Source: Polyangiaceae bacterium (lineage in GTDB: Bacteria > Myxococcota_A > Polyangia > Polyangiales > Polyangiaceae). Taken from it: a stretch of DNA of 64,000 nucleotides. Numbering within the stretch: position 1 is the first letter of the stretch; every line of letters begins with the position of its first letter. Location of the stretch: positions 1 through 64,000 of the forward strand of contig JAICQO010000029.1 in assembly GCA_025937835.1 (NCBI GenBank), read 5' to 3'. The notes under the pieces are model-generated. The model made no database searches and was not told the DNA's origin. It saw only the letters and a list, made by a program, of their open reading frames with translations. Shown piece by piece: positions 26,701-35,145 of the stretch. Made by a program: the position numbers and the translations under genes.

Positions 26701-29146
26701 CGATCTCGCGGATCATCACGCGCTTGATCATGTCGAGGAAGGTCTCGGCCGAGTCCTCGACGAAGCCGACGATGTCGTCGATCGTACCGCGCAGCAGGTT
26801 CGCGACGCGGTCCATGACGCCCTCGGGGTCGCCGACGTCGCTGAGCTCGAGCTCCTCCCAGAACGCCAGGAAGCGCTGGCCGATGCTCTGAGCCAGCACG
26901 CGCACTCCGCCGATGCGCCCCTCGAGCCAGGTGGCTACGTCCTCGAACGTGCCGGTGCGATGCAGCACCGCTCGGAACAACGAGCCGAGCGGCAAGATGT
27001 CGAGGCCGGCATCGAGCAGCGCGCTTCCCGTGAGCGGCCGCTCTTCCCCCGTGATCGGGTCCGCCCCCAGGATCAAGCTCATCAGGCTGTAGCCCGGGAT
27101 GCGCGAGACGAAGTCGCGGACCTTGCGCAGGAGCCAGCCCTTGGCCGCGTCCAGTCCCTCTTCGACCCACGCGGCCGCCTCGCTCACGGCGCCGCTGACC
27201 GCGTCCCAGGCGTCGCCGAGCCAGCCGCGCTGGACGCTCGCTTGCCCTGGATCCACGCGCACTTCCGGCGGTCCGCGCGCTTCCGGCAGGCGGTGTTGCG
27301 CCGACGAGGGCGCGTCGCCCGTGTGGCCCGGGCCGATACTCTGGGTCGCGGCAGAAGGGAGCGGCGCGCGCGCTAGCTCTTCCGGCCGCTCCGGCGCGCC
27401 CGCTGAAGCTTGCGACTCGCCTTCGGGTTCGCGGCGCTCGTCCTCGCCGGCAGCGACGCGCGACAGGGTGCGGCTCGCGGCCGCCTCCGCTTCTGGCTCT
27501 TGCTCGCGTTCCTCTCGCTGTTCTTCGGGCGCGGCTTCCGGCGGCGCCTCCGCCTGGGTGGCGACGACGGGCCGCCGAGCAGCGCTGACCCCGGACGCCG
27601 GCGGCCCTTCCGACTTTCGATTCACGCCGAACAAACTCTTGCGGAGCTCGGCGAGGCTTCGAACCGGTGCGGCGGCGGCTCCCGTACCCTGCCCGGGGGA
27701 CTGCAACGGTCCGTCCTGGATCGAGGCGGGGTCGAAGAACGCGAACCAATGCTCGATGGGGTGCGTCTGCTCCTGGACCTGACCGCCGACGTTGTCGTCA
27801 CCGGAGGTGTTGCCGTTCACCGTCGTGACGTTGCTGCCCTCGGAGCTCGCGACCAGCCCGTAGTGCTGGAACTCGCGCCGCCACGCGATGTCGCCGGGCT
27901 GCGGCCGGTGCCCCGGCGGATACGCCGCCCCGGGCGGGAACATGCTCTCGCCGAGCTGCCACTTCTTCAGCGGGATGCCGCCCTTGTTCAGCGCCCAGAA
28001 CGCGAAGATCCCGCACCAGCTCGGCAGGGCGTCTCGCTCCTGGTCGTGGAGCAAGGTCGTGCCGTCCGACGCCATCGCGTTGCCGCGGAACGTCGACGGC
28101 ACCTTGATCGCGGCTTCAGCCACGGCTCCGGGCCGGTAGCTCCCGCCCTCGGGCAAAATGCGATCTTCACCGAAGACCGTCTTGAAGTACTCGAGCAGGC
28201 GCTCCCAGCCCACGCGCTTGCCGTCGGGCCCCGTCTCTTTTGCCGAGACCTGGCCCTGTTCGCCGCGGGCCAGCTCGACCGCCGCGTTGCGCTGCGATTC
28301 GGCCTCGGCCCTCTGGATCCACCCCGGCTTGCGCTGGATGGAGCGGCGCGCAAGCTGCGCTCTTCCCGCGTTGGGCGCGCTCGCGCCTTGCTGGATGGTG
28401 TGGGTCAGCTCGTGAGCGAGTAAGCGCTGGCCGGTGCTGGTTCCGGGCGCGTAGTACCCGCTGTTGAAATAGATGTCGCTGCCGTGCGTGAACGCCTTGG
28501 CGTGAATGGCGGAGCTCAGCGACTGCGCAGCCGAGCCGGTGTGGATGCGCACGCCTCCGAAGTCCGCGCCAAAGCGGCTTTCCATTTGTACTCGCACGTC
28601 CCGCGGCATCGGTTGCCCGGAACCTGCGGAGCTCGAAAGCGAACGCTCGAATGAAGCGTCTGCAGCGGGCGCGCTCTCTGGGGGGCCTCGCGCGCGCTGG
28701 GCGACCGCGCGCGGCTGCGGAGGCTCCTCGGATTTCGCCTGAACCCGCGCCGCCGCGTCGTCTTCTGGCACGCTGTTGCTGGCGAAGCCGCCCGAGCCCT
28801 CCTGACGATCGATGCGCGCGGCGAGCGGAGCCCGTTGCACGCGCGCTGGCTGACCGTCGTCGAGCTTCGCCTGGACGCCCTCGTCCTGCTTTTCCTCCTC
28901 GGACACGGCGGGCGCCGCTTCCGCGGCCATCACCTGCTCGGCGACGGCGTCCGCCTCTTTTTCCTGCGGATCATCGGGCTGGCTGACCTCGAGCTTGGCT
29001 TGCGCGGGGAAGAAGCTCGCGCCGCCGAAAAACCCGTTGCCCCGCTCGGACTCGGTAGGCTTTTGAAAGAACGGTTGACCGCCTTCCGCCGCGCGCGCTC
29101 GTGCCACCGTGACGGGTGCAGAGCTCTTGTCGGCCGGAGCGAACAC
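23765..29146 (-). CDS. Giant eCIS effector: DUF4157 - CHAP-like - helical repeats - non-specific nuclease - HhH
   Basis: 1793 aa from a GTG one base after the upstream stop. Order: a disordered leader with PFFQKP and SFFPAQAKL and the EADAVAEQVM element (25-75); a DUF4157 domain with zincin motif LLAHELTHTI (HELTH 245-249); a CHAP/NlpC-like segment with Cys378 in SWCGIFAFW and His428; a disordered acidic linker; three related helical units around residues 691, 832 and 972 (DP-x-TGE signature); more amphipathic and hydrophobic helices to about 1400; a DNA/RNA non-specific endonuclease-like domain (RGHLLNHNLGGPG, His1582); and a terminal ComEA-type helix-hairpin-helix pair (1725-1793; LPGVGSALAEEI, VPGIGPAKRAEI). 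DUF4157 marks cargo of many eCIS. Nuclease killing of a target cell is inferred. Confidence 0.88.
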   Translation of the reverse strand: MFAPADKSSAPVTVARARAAEGGQPFFQKPTESERGNGFFGGASFFPAQAKLEVSQPDDPQEKEADAVAEQVMAAEAAPAVSEEEKQDEGVQAKLDDGQPARVQRAPLAARIDRQEGSGGFASNSVPEDDAAARVQAKSEEPPQPRAVAQRARGPPESAPAADASFERSLSSSAGSGQPMPRDVRVQMESRFGADFGGVRIHTGSAAQSLSSAIHAKAFTHGSDIYFNSGYYAPGTSTGQRLLAHELTHTIQQGASAPNAGRAQLARRSIQRKPGWIQRAEAESQRNAAVELARGEQGQVSAKETGPDGKRVGWERLLEYFKTVFGEDRILPEGGSYRPGAVAEAAIKVPSTFRGNAMASDGTTLLHDQERDALPSWCGIFAFWALNKGGIPLKKWQLGESMFPPGAAYPPGHRPQPGDIAWRREFQHYGLVASSEGSNVTTVNGNTSGDDNVGGQVQEQTHPIEHWFAFFDPASIQDGPLQSPGQGTGAAAAPVRSLAELRKSLFGVNRKSEGPPASGVSAARRPVVATQAEAPPEAAPEEQREEREQEPEAEAAASRTLSRVAAGEDERREPEGESQASAGAPERPEELARAPLPSAATQSIGPGHTGDAPSSAQHRLPEARGPPEVRVDPGQASVQRGWLGDAWDAVSGAVSEAAAWVEEGLDAAKGWLLRKVRDFVSRIPGYSLMSLILGADPITGEERPLTGSALLDAGLDILPLGSLFRAVLHRTGTFEDVATWLEGRIGGVRVLAQSIGQRFLAFWEELELSDVGDPEGVMDRVANLLRGTIDDIVGFVEDSAETFLDMIKRVMIREIAAFVRTRIPRLFPLLRVALGFDPDTLETVERNGTNILDAFLMVSEEGEEQRRQMLETGRYQRIVAWIDRGIHVFSTSWAELRAAISGIWEFVTIENLFSPLATLERIYATFATPIGRVTQFLIDAAREILRVIKDALLSRLSAYARDTRGYTLLTVIIGRDPFTGEAVPRTMENIVKGFMGLMEGGEAQYEQLKQSGAIDRIVAKVTAAVERLNMTPRAIIQLFIDLWNSFSIRDLARPFQTFARIVRTFGAPIARLVRFVIEILMIVIEGVLILMGFPFDLIASIVSNARAAWDLIKADVPGFFKNILRAIKQGFVQFFDNIGTHLLNGVVGWLMSELEDAGIPTLSDFSLRGVIGWVLEVLGISMEKIWEKLAEHPRVGPQRVAQIRGAIDTLTGIWTFIKDVRERGMVAIWEKIQEQLSNLWDTVIDAVKSWVMEKIVTTMVTRLLSMLDPTGIMAVVNSVIAIYNAIQSFIRYFTEMLQIVNSFVIGIREIASGSIGKAADYLEGALGRAMKIAIGFLANQVGLGGVGRRVGEMIQRVREMVDNAIGWLVNKAVDTGLSLLDRAMALGRSVRDAALGWLGLRKTFTDAEGRSHQMYFRGTGAAARLIVESDPKTVPEILQIVAPRVSEPGKEEAKAAYDRTVALRGEIEALEARLAVDANYPNAEARVPDENALSEKMDELKTTLGLLMPHLQPHPLPLESQVTMPASANSHSFATSMVANRIYNVGFVNSKGSEPDRSFRHSLYDPIDARRTGRGSYYIRGHLLNHNLGGPGKWSNMTPLSRQGNSRHEGQVESLVKEKFNEGKVIHYTVTTSGSFTPPANPATPQEAAQRFTAIPGAAAKFTQIVNLLDAERQAHIPTSLACTAHTMKYEGGNWVDDQLIVSANVENPVDASPSSYELGGERVPPPTEVNLNTASVDQLDYLPGVGSALAEEIEDHRETQPFTTFEQLENVPGIGPAKRAEIQNATNPRASL

Positions 29147-29147
29147 G

Positions 29148-30665
29148 TCAGTCCACCCACTCCGTTACCAGCATGCGCTCCATCCACGGTAGCTGGATCA
29201 TCCGATAGCTCCACGGAAGCTGACCGAGCAGCAGATCATACGCCTTCTGCTCGACCTGCAACAGCCAGTTGTTGCGAGGGCTCAAAGACAGCTTGCCCTC
29301 ACGCTGCAGGAAGCCTTCCCGCAAGCCGGTGACGGAGGTGTTTCTTAGGACTGCCCAGTGTTCGATGATCGACGCGAGCAGCGCGTCGGCCTCGTCGCGC
29401 GTGCGCGCGTCCGGCGCGGTGAGACGCGGCGGCGCCTCTTCGAGCCCGAAGCCGCATAGCAACTTGGTGAGCACGAGCTCGTATTCGCGCGGCGCGCCTG
29501 TCCGCCCCGACGCGAGAAAGTCTACGGCGACGAGCGCCGCGCCCGGGTCCACGATTCGATCACCGCGCACGTGACCGAGGCGCTCCAGGTAGCGTCGCAG
29601 ATAGGGCGCGAGCAGCACTGTTCCGGCGTTCGCGACGAAGTAGCCCTCGCGCGCCGCGTCGCTCGAGCTCGCGGCCTGATGTTGCTCGGTGTTCGCGCGC
29701 GAGTCGTCGGTCAGGGCTCGGGCGTGATGCAGCGCCGCGCGAAACTCCGGCGTCGTGAATGGCAGCGCGAGCGCGACATCTGGCACACCTTCGAGGACAA
29801 GAGCGTTCGCCTTTCGTCTCGTCGGTTCGCCGTCCCACTCGAGCGCCTGCGCCTCGGCGAAACACGACTCGACGAACGCCGCGACCGCCCTCCAGTAGGG
29901 TTCCCGAATGGCCGGCTCGCGCGCCCACTCGACGAGCAGCGCGACCCACAGCGCCTCCGGCAGCGTGTACCCCGGCGCGACGGCGAGCGGCGGCACCACC
30001 GCCGTGGCGAGATGCCCTGCGGCAGCGAGCGCTTCGCGCAGGAACGTGCGCAACACCGCGACCTCTGCGGCCCAGGCACGTGACCGCGCGGCCGGCAAAC
30101 CGAGCACGCGCTCGAGCAGCGCGACGAGCGCTGGTTCCGGCAGCTCACGGAGAAAGCGACGAGCAGCAGCGGGCGCTGCGAGGAGCGGCGCGAGCTCCGC
30201 CACGAGCGTTTCGGCGGGCGCGGCGCCGAGCCATTCCGCAAGCTCGTCAGCGAACGTTTCGGCCGTGCAATACCAGGGCAAGCGACCCCGCTCGAGGTAA
30301 AAGCGCAGCGCGTCGAGCGCCCTTTGCGGTTGCCAGGCTCGCTTCGGCGCGAGCTCACCGGAACGCGCGCGCTGCTCGGGTTGCGTCTCGCTGCGCCGCA
30401 CCTCGATCGTGAGCAACGCCGAGAGCTCACGCCGAAGCTCGTCGAGCAACGCACCCTCGAACACGTCCCAGCCCGCGATCTCGATAGCGATGTCCAGCCG
30501 ATCGATCGCGACGAGCCGGTCCGTGTTCGAGTGGCTTTCCACGATCCCTTCCAGCGCTGGCACGAGCCGCTCCTCCGCCCATCGGCTCGCGTGCCGGCCG
30601 CGTGCGAGGCCGTCCGGGTCGGCACCGTCGAGCTCGAGGTTCACGCGGCGGATGACGTCGGTCAT
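29148..30665 (-). CDS. Contractile injection system tape measure protein (CIS_TMP, Afp14-like)
   Basis: 505 aa. The C-terminal 180 residues match the CIS tape-measure family as I remember it: NAGTVLLAPYLRRYLERLG, VDFLASGR, ELVLTKLLCGF, IIEHWAVLRNTSVTGLREGFLQREG, PWSYRMIQLPWMERML and the closing TEWVD. The N-terminal part is Ala/Leu-rich helical. The protein is thought to set tube length during assembly. It follows the 1492-aa gene with a TGA-G-ATG junction and precedes the effector by one base, so all three are translationally coupled. Confidence 0.9.
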   Translation of the reverse strand: MTDVIRRVNLELDGADPDGLARGRHASRWAEERLVPALEGIVESHSNTDRLVAIDRLDIAIEIAGWDVFEGALLDELRRELSALLTIEVRRSETQPEQRARSGELAPKRAWQPQRALDALRFYLERGRLPWYCTAETFADELAEWLGAAPAETLVAELAPLLAAPAAARRFLRELPEPALVALLERVLGLPAARSRAWAAEVAVLRTFLREALAAAGHLATAVVPPLAVAPGYTLPEALWVALLVEWAREPAIREPYWRAVAAFVESCFAEAQALEWDGEPTRRKANALVLEGVPDVALALPFTTPEFRAALHHARALTDDSRANTEQHQAASSSDAAREGYFVANAGTVLLAPYLRRYLERLGHVRGDRIVDPGAALVAVDFLASGRTGAPREYELVLTKLLCGFGLEEAPPRLTAPDARTRDEADALLASIIEHWAVLRNTSVTGLREGFLQREGKLSLSPRNNWLLQVEQKAYDLLLGQLPWSYRMIQLPWMERMLVTEWVD

Positions 30666-30666
30666 C

Positions 30667-33600
30667 TCAGAAAGACTTCTTCAACTTGGTGAGCAGGCGT
30701 TGGTAGTCGGCCTTCTTGACCTCGCCGGCCCTGCCGGATTCTCGGGCGAGCGCGTCGTCGACGTCGCGCTTCCAGGCGATCAAGACCTCCATCTCGGAGA
30801 CCTCGAGCTTCGCCTTCTCGAGCGCCGTGAGCTGCTTGGTGAGCGCGGTCATGGCGGTGATCTGCTCGCGGGTGAGGTCGCTCTCGCTCACGCAGTTGAT
30901 GTAGAGCAACACGTTGCCGACGATGCGATAGAGGCGCATCAACAACGCACGGGAGACCTTGGAGCTCTCGTCCGCCAGGAGCTCAGCGATGAGCTCGGTG
31001 CTCTCGTTGAGGCGCGGCACCCATTTCCCCTCACGGAAAGCCTTGCGCTGCTTTTCCACAGGGTCGTTCGCCAGGCTGTCGACCTGCAACATCAGATCGC
31101 GGAGCTCGAGCTCCTGCAGCACCTCGCGGTTGAATCCGGGGAACCCCGCGGGATCGACCTTGTCGAGCGCGTCGAACTCGTCGACCAGCCCCGGCAGATC
31201 ACCGCAGCCGGTCTTGGTCTCCTCGCGCCGGCTCGGGTCACCGAGCACGGTCACGGTAGATTCGGCCGAGACTGCCTCACCCGTGGCGGTCTGCGTCGCT
31301 TTGACGACGAGCAGCCAGGGGCCGGATTCGTTCAGCGCCTGTGTCAGCGCCTCCTTGCCGCCACGCTTCTTGATCACGCCCTCGGGCGACGTGAGCGTCC
31401 ACTCGAACGAGTCCGCGTTCCTCGTCTGGAGTTTCCAGACGACCACCTCGCCGAGCTTGACGGTGTCCTTCTCGACGGAGACGTCGGCCTCCGGTCGCGC
31501 GAAAATGCGAATGCGCACGGGGTCGGAAGTGCCGCCCTGATGCGTGTAGCTGACGTCGACCGGCAGCACCGGTGCGCTGCCGAGCCGCTTTTCCGCGCCG
31601 GCCGGAATCAGCACGAACTGCTCGCCGTCCTTCTTCACGCCGACATCGGGTGACGCGCCCTGCAGGTTGCCGCCAGGGGGGGAGAGCTCGAACGGGTACG
31701 AACCGATGTCGCCCACGCTGTAGTCATTGGTTTCGCTTTTGGTGTTGATCGCGAGCCGGAGCGAGGGCTTTGCGGCTGCTCCTTTTGCCTCGAGCCGGAG
31801 CTCGCGCGAGAACGCCGTGCGCCCGGTCTCCGGCTGCTTCACCAGCAGCTGAAACGCGTAGGGCCCGGGTTGCTTCAGCTCGTAGCCCTCGAGCTCGGCG
31901 ACATCGGCCACCTCTTCGGTATTCTCGTCCGGCGTCGTGATCTTCCAGGACGCGGGCAGGGCTCGCTGAATGGAGCTCGTCAGCGTCACCTTGTCCGTGA
32001 CGTCGTACACGTCGCGCGGCTCTTTCACGTCGATATCGACCAGCGGAGCGTTGTGCACCGTGACGGAGACCGTCGGGCTCGTCGCGCTCCCCCGCGTGTA
32101 GCTAAAGTCGAGCGCGAGCTCGTCGTCGTTTCCGAGCTTGTCTTTGGTCCACGACGGGCGGAACAACCATTTTCCCGCCGACGGCGTATCGACGCCGAGC
32201 TCGGAAGTCGCGTTCGACAGCGCGCCGCCGGGCGGCGAAACCGCGAACTCGTAGAAGCCCTCGTCCTCGACGCTGTAATCGAGCGTGCCGCTCTCGTTCA
32301 ACTCGAGGGTCAGCGTCGCCTCCTCCGGAACCGGCGGCGTCTCCAGCACTTGAAACTGGATCGGCGGTTGATCCGAGCAGCACAGGTACGGCAGGTAAAA
32401 GTCGGCCACGACCGTGCCCTCGGCCAGGCCGGCGGCCGCGTTCCGAATCGCGGGGTCGGCGCCGGGATCGTTGCTCGAGGGCCGTTGGTAGACGAGCACG
32501 AACGTCCCACCGAAAGGAACGCCAGCCTTGTGCTGGATGCCCGGGTGCTTGTCCACGAAGTCAGCGAACAGGTTGAGGCGTCGCATGCGCTCGAGCCACT
32601 CCGCCAACAGCTCCCGCAACCGGCCGAAGCCCTCGAGCGCACACAAGCACGAGAGGTTTCGCAGACGTTCTCGCAGCTGCTCGAGCAGCGCGTTGCGCTC
32701 ACCCGGAACGAGCTTCTCCGCCGGCACCATCATGCCATCCGTGTCGATGGCATTGAAGGCCTGCTGGATGAGCTTCCGCTGGGCGCTCACGTCGTTGGCT
32801 GTGTTTGCGAGCTGCGTGACGAGCTGGCTTATCGTGGTCTGGCTCGCGTTCAAGAAGATCCGCACCAGACGGTGAGCGTCGGCGTTGTCCAGGGGCATCA
32901 GCCGGGCGATGGCCTCGGCTTCGTCGTGGTAGCTGTCGCTCAAGTACGTCTTCAGGATCGCGAGGGGCGTCTGTGCGTCCAGGTAGCCGTCGACCAGCTC
33001 GGCGAGCTCCTCCAGCGCGTCGAGCAAATGCTCTCGGTGCGCCTCCACGGACGCGACATCGAGGGTCAATAGATCCTCCGCGCTCAGCGCGACGATCAGC
33101 TCCTGGATCTGGTCCAGCACGATCAACGCCCAGTGCTCGAGCGTAGGCGGGTCGAGCACCGCCACGGCCGGTGGCGGAATGAAGTGCAGGCTGACGTCGC
33201 CGCGGCTCAAGTAGCCGAGCAGCTGCTTACCGACGCCGCCGAGCTGTTCCTGCTCGACGATCGCGAGCAGCTCCTGACTCTTCTGGGAGAGCTCGTAGCC
33301 CGCTTGCTCGGTTTTGGACGACGGAGCCGCCTTCCCGCGACCCGGCGCGGGCGCGGGAGCCAGAGCGGGCGCGCTCGAGCTTTTCACGCTCGGCTTCGCC
33401 GCTTGCTCGACGCCCAGCGCTTTCCCCATCGTCCCGAGCAGCACGCCCAGATTCGCGCCCTGCATCCATTGCAGGACCCCGTAATCCCTCGCCTTTCCCG
33501 GCTTCTTGAAAGCGTCGTCGAGGTCGAGCTTGGCCCAGTACTTCGCCTGCTCCTTCAAGCAGCACAAGAGCTCCGCCTTCAGCGCCTCGAACTGCGCTCG

Positions 33601-35145
33601 AAGCGTGATCAGCGTGCTCGTGTCGGCGAGCTGCGTGCCGGAAGCGTCGTCGCCGAGCGCGAGCGCGACCACCGCGACCGGCAGCCGGTGTTGCCGGATT
33701 TGATCCTGAATGGACTTGAGCGCCTCGACGACCGGCTTTCCGACGTGGCCCTCGATCCGTAAAAAATCGTAAGGCTCGAGATCGTAAGCAAGCGGATCGA
33801 CGACCTCGGGGAGCCCGCCAGCGTAGGACGCGGCGTGATAGCCGAGGTTCCGGTTGGCTCGCCCGGCGCGCGTCTTTTCGTAGCTCCACCACGTGTAGAA
33901 TGGGCCCGGCACGGGGACCATCGGCGCGTAGTACCAGGGGAGCGCCTTCACCGAGAGCGGCACCGCGCCGAGCTTGCTGGGGGTGATGCGCACGGGGCTC
34001 GACACCGGCGGCACCGAGAAGCCCTGACTCATCAGCACGAGTCTTCGAAACAGGCTCTCGAGTCGCTCGAGGTCGCGGCTCTTGCCCTGCGTGGGCGCGG
34101 CCTGAAAGCCGTGCCGTAACGGCTCCGGCACGGTGTGCGGGCTCTCGAGGGCCCGGCCGAGCAACAAATGCCGCGGAAACAGCGCCTCGTCGGGGCAGCA
34201 CACGCCGACCGTCTCCATGCCGGCGAGTCGCAGCTCGTCGTACGCGGCCAGCAGATCCGCGAAGTGGTCGTACACGTACTGCAGCTTGATCAGGTTCGCC
34301 GTGCTCATCGAGCCGGCGTTGACGAAGGAGAACGCGTTCGGCATCGCGACGAACGGGTTCGTCGTGCCGTAGTTCGAACCGAAGCTGTTCTTCGCAAGCT
34401 CCCACAGCGCGCTCAGCGCTGCGGCGAAAGCGCTGAGGCGCGCCGGCGTGAGCAGGGACTTGTAAACCGTGAACAGCGCAGCCGCGCTCGAGAGCTCGCT
34501 GGCCGGAACGCCGAAGCGGGGGAGCGACAGCGCCGGCAAGGCCGCAAACCCGCTGTGAAAGTAGCCGGAGCCGAGGCCCGCATCGAGACCGAGCGTTTCG
34601 ACGTCCTGTTTCCGGGCGAGCAGCACGCGGAGCTCGACGACGATCGTGCGACCCTTGTCGTCGCAAGACTCCGGGTTGCAGTTCTTGTCCTCCTCCCGGC
34701 GGAGCTCGACGAACGCCAGGGCGACCTTGCGCTCGTCCTCGTCGCCGGCGCCGTCCAGGAACTCGAAGCCGAGCGGCGTCGTGCCTTCGACGGCGGCGGC
34801 GCGCGTGACCTCCCACAGGTCCAGCTTCTTGCTGCCGTCGGGGTTGACGAACCGGTCGTAGCGGAGCTCCTGGGCGGCGTCGTACGGACGAACCCGGCTG
34901 AACTCGGTCTCGTCGAACGCAACCAGATAGCCCTGGCTCGTGACACCCGTGCCCCGCGTCAGCGTGATCGCGGTGCCGTCGGCGCGGGTCCGGAGCTCGA
35001 GCCCGCAGACGATCCCCAGGCCCACGAGGTTGGTCCGGGTGAGCCGGCCTTGCTCGTCGAGATAGCGGAACTGCGAGTTCAGATCGTCGCTCGTGAGCAA
35101 CTGATCGGGAACGAATTCGGGGTATTCAATCTCGGTCGGCAGCAT
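30667..35145 (-). CDS. 1492-aa eCIS-associated structural protein with duplicated Ig-like modules, role unknown
   Basis: The N-terminus has a compact motif (LLTSDDLNSQFRYLDEQ, LVGLGIVCGLEL, GTGVTSQGYLVAFDE) that I recall from large proteins next to tape-measure genes in other eCIS. A long helical middle contains a Pro/Ala linker (near residue 600). From about 935 to 1310 there are two copies of an A-B pair of beta-rich modules: A1 near 945 (DYSVEDEGFYEFAVSPPGG) and A2 near 1139 (DYSVGDIGSYPFELSPPGG), each followed by an Ig-like B module. The C-terminus is helical. No transmembrane segment. It could be a spike cage, baseplate arm or tail fibre. Its start overlaps the Afp12-like gene by 20 bp. 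Confidence 0.75.
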   Translation of the reverse strand: MLPTEIEYPEFVPDQLLTSDDLNSQFRYLDEQGRLTRTNLVGLGIVCGLELRTRADGTAITLTRGTGVTSQGYLVAFDETEFSRVRPYDAAQELRYDRFVNPDGSKKLDLWEVTRAAAVEGTTPLGFEFLDGAGDEDERKVALAFVELRREEDKNCNPESCDDKGRTIVVELRVLLARKQDVETLGLDAGLGSGYFHSGFAALPALSLPRFGVPASELSSAAALFTVYKSLLTPARLSAFAAALSALWELAKNSFGSNYGTTNPFVAMPNAFSFVNAGSMSTANLIKLQYVYDHFADLLAAYDELRLAGMETVGVCCPDEALFPRHLLLGRALESPHTVPEPLRHGFQAAPTQGKSRDLERLESLFRRLVLMSQGFSVPPVSSPVRITPSKLGAVPLSVKALPWYYAPMVPVPGPFYTWWSYEKTRAGRANRNLGYHAASYAGGLPEVVDPLAYDLEPYDFLRIEGHVGKPVVEALKSIQDQIRQHRLPVAVVALALGDDASGTQLADTSTLITLRAQFEALKAELLCCLKEQAKYWAKLDLDDAFKKPGKARDYGVLQWMQGANLGVLLGTMGKALGVEQAAKPSVKSSSAPALAPAPAPGRGKAAPSSKTEQAGYELSQKSQELLAIVEQEQLGGVGKQLLGYLSRGDVSLHFIPPPAVAVLDPPTLEHWALIVLDQIQELIVALSAEDLLTLDVASVEAHREHLLDALEELAELVDGYLDAQTPLAILKTYLSDSYHDEAEAIARLMPLDNADAHRLVRIFLNASQTTISQLVTQLANTANDVSAQRKLIQQAFNAIDTDGMMVPAEKLVPGERNALLEQLRERLRNLSCLCALEGFGRLRELLAEWLERMRRLNLFADFVDKHPGIQHKAGVPFGGTFVLVYQRPSSNDPGADPAIRNAAAGLAEGTVVADFYLPYLCCSDQPPIQFQVLETPPVPEEATLTLELNESGTLDYSVEDEGFYEFAVSPPGGALSNATSELGVDTPSAGKWLFRPSWTKDKLGNDDELALDFSYTRGSATSPTVSVTVHNAPLVDIDVKEPRDVYDVTDKVTLTSSIQRALPASWKITTPDENTEEVADVAELEGYELKQPGPYAFQLLVKQPETGRTAFSRELRLEAKGAAAKPSLRLAINTKSETNDYSVGDIGSYPFELSPPGGNLQGASPDVGVKKDGEQFVLIPAGAEKRLGSAPVLPVDVSYTHQGGTSDPVRIRIFARPEADVSVEKDTVKLGEVVVWKLQTRNADSFEWTLTSPEGVIKKRGGKEALTQALNESGPWLLVVKATQTATGEAVSAESTVTVLGDPSRREETKTGCGDLPGLVDEFDALDKVDPAGFPGFNREVLQELELRDLMLQVDSLANDPVEKQRKAFREGKWVPRLNESTELIAELLADESSKVSRALLMRLYRIVGNVLLYINCVSESDLTREQITAMTALTKQLTALEKAKLEVSEMEVLIAWKRDVDDALARESGRAGEVKKADYQRLLTKLKKSF

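Noticed and set aside
23090-27376. 1428-codon open frame on the plus strand opposite the effector gene
   Set aside because: It is Arg/His/Asp-rich with no domain, and mirrors the high third-position GC of the real minus-strand gene. Long antisense shadows are expected at this GC content.
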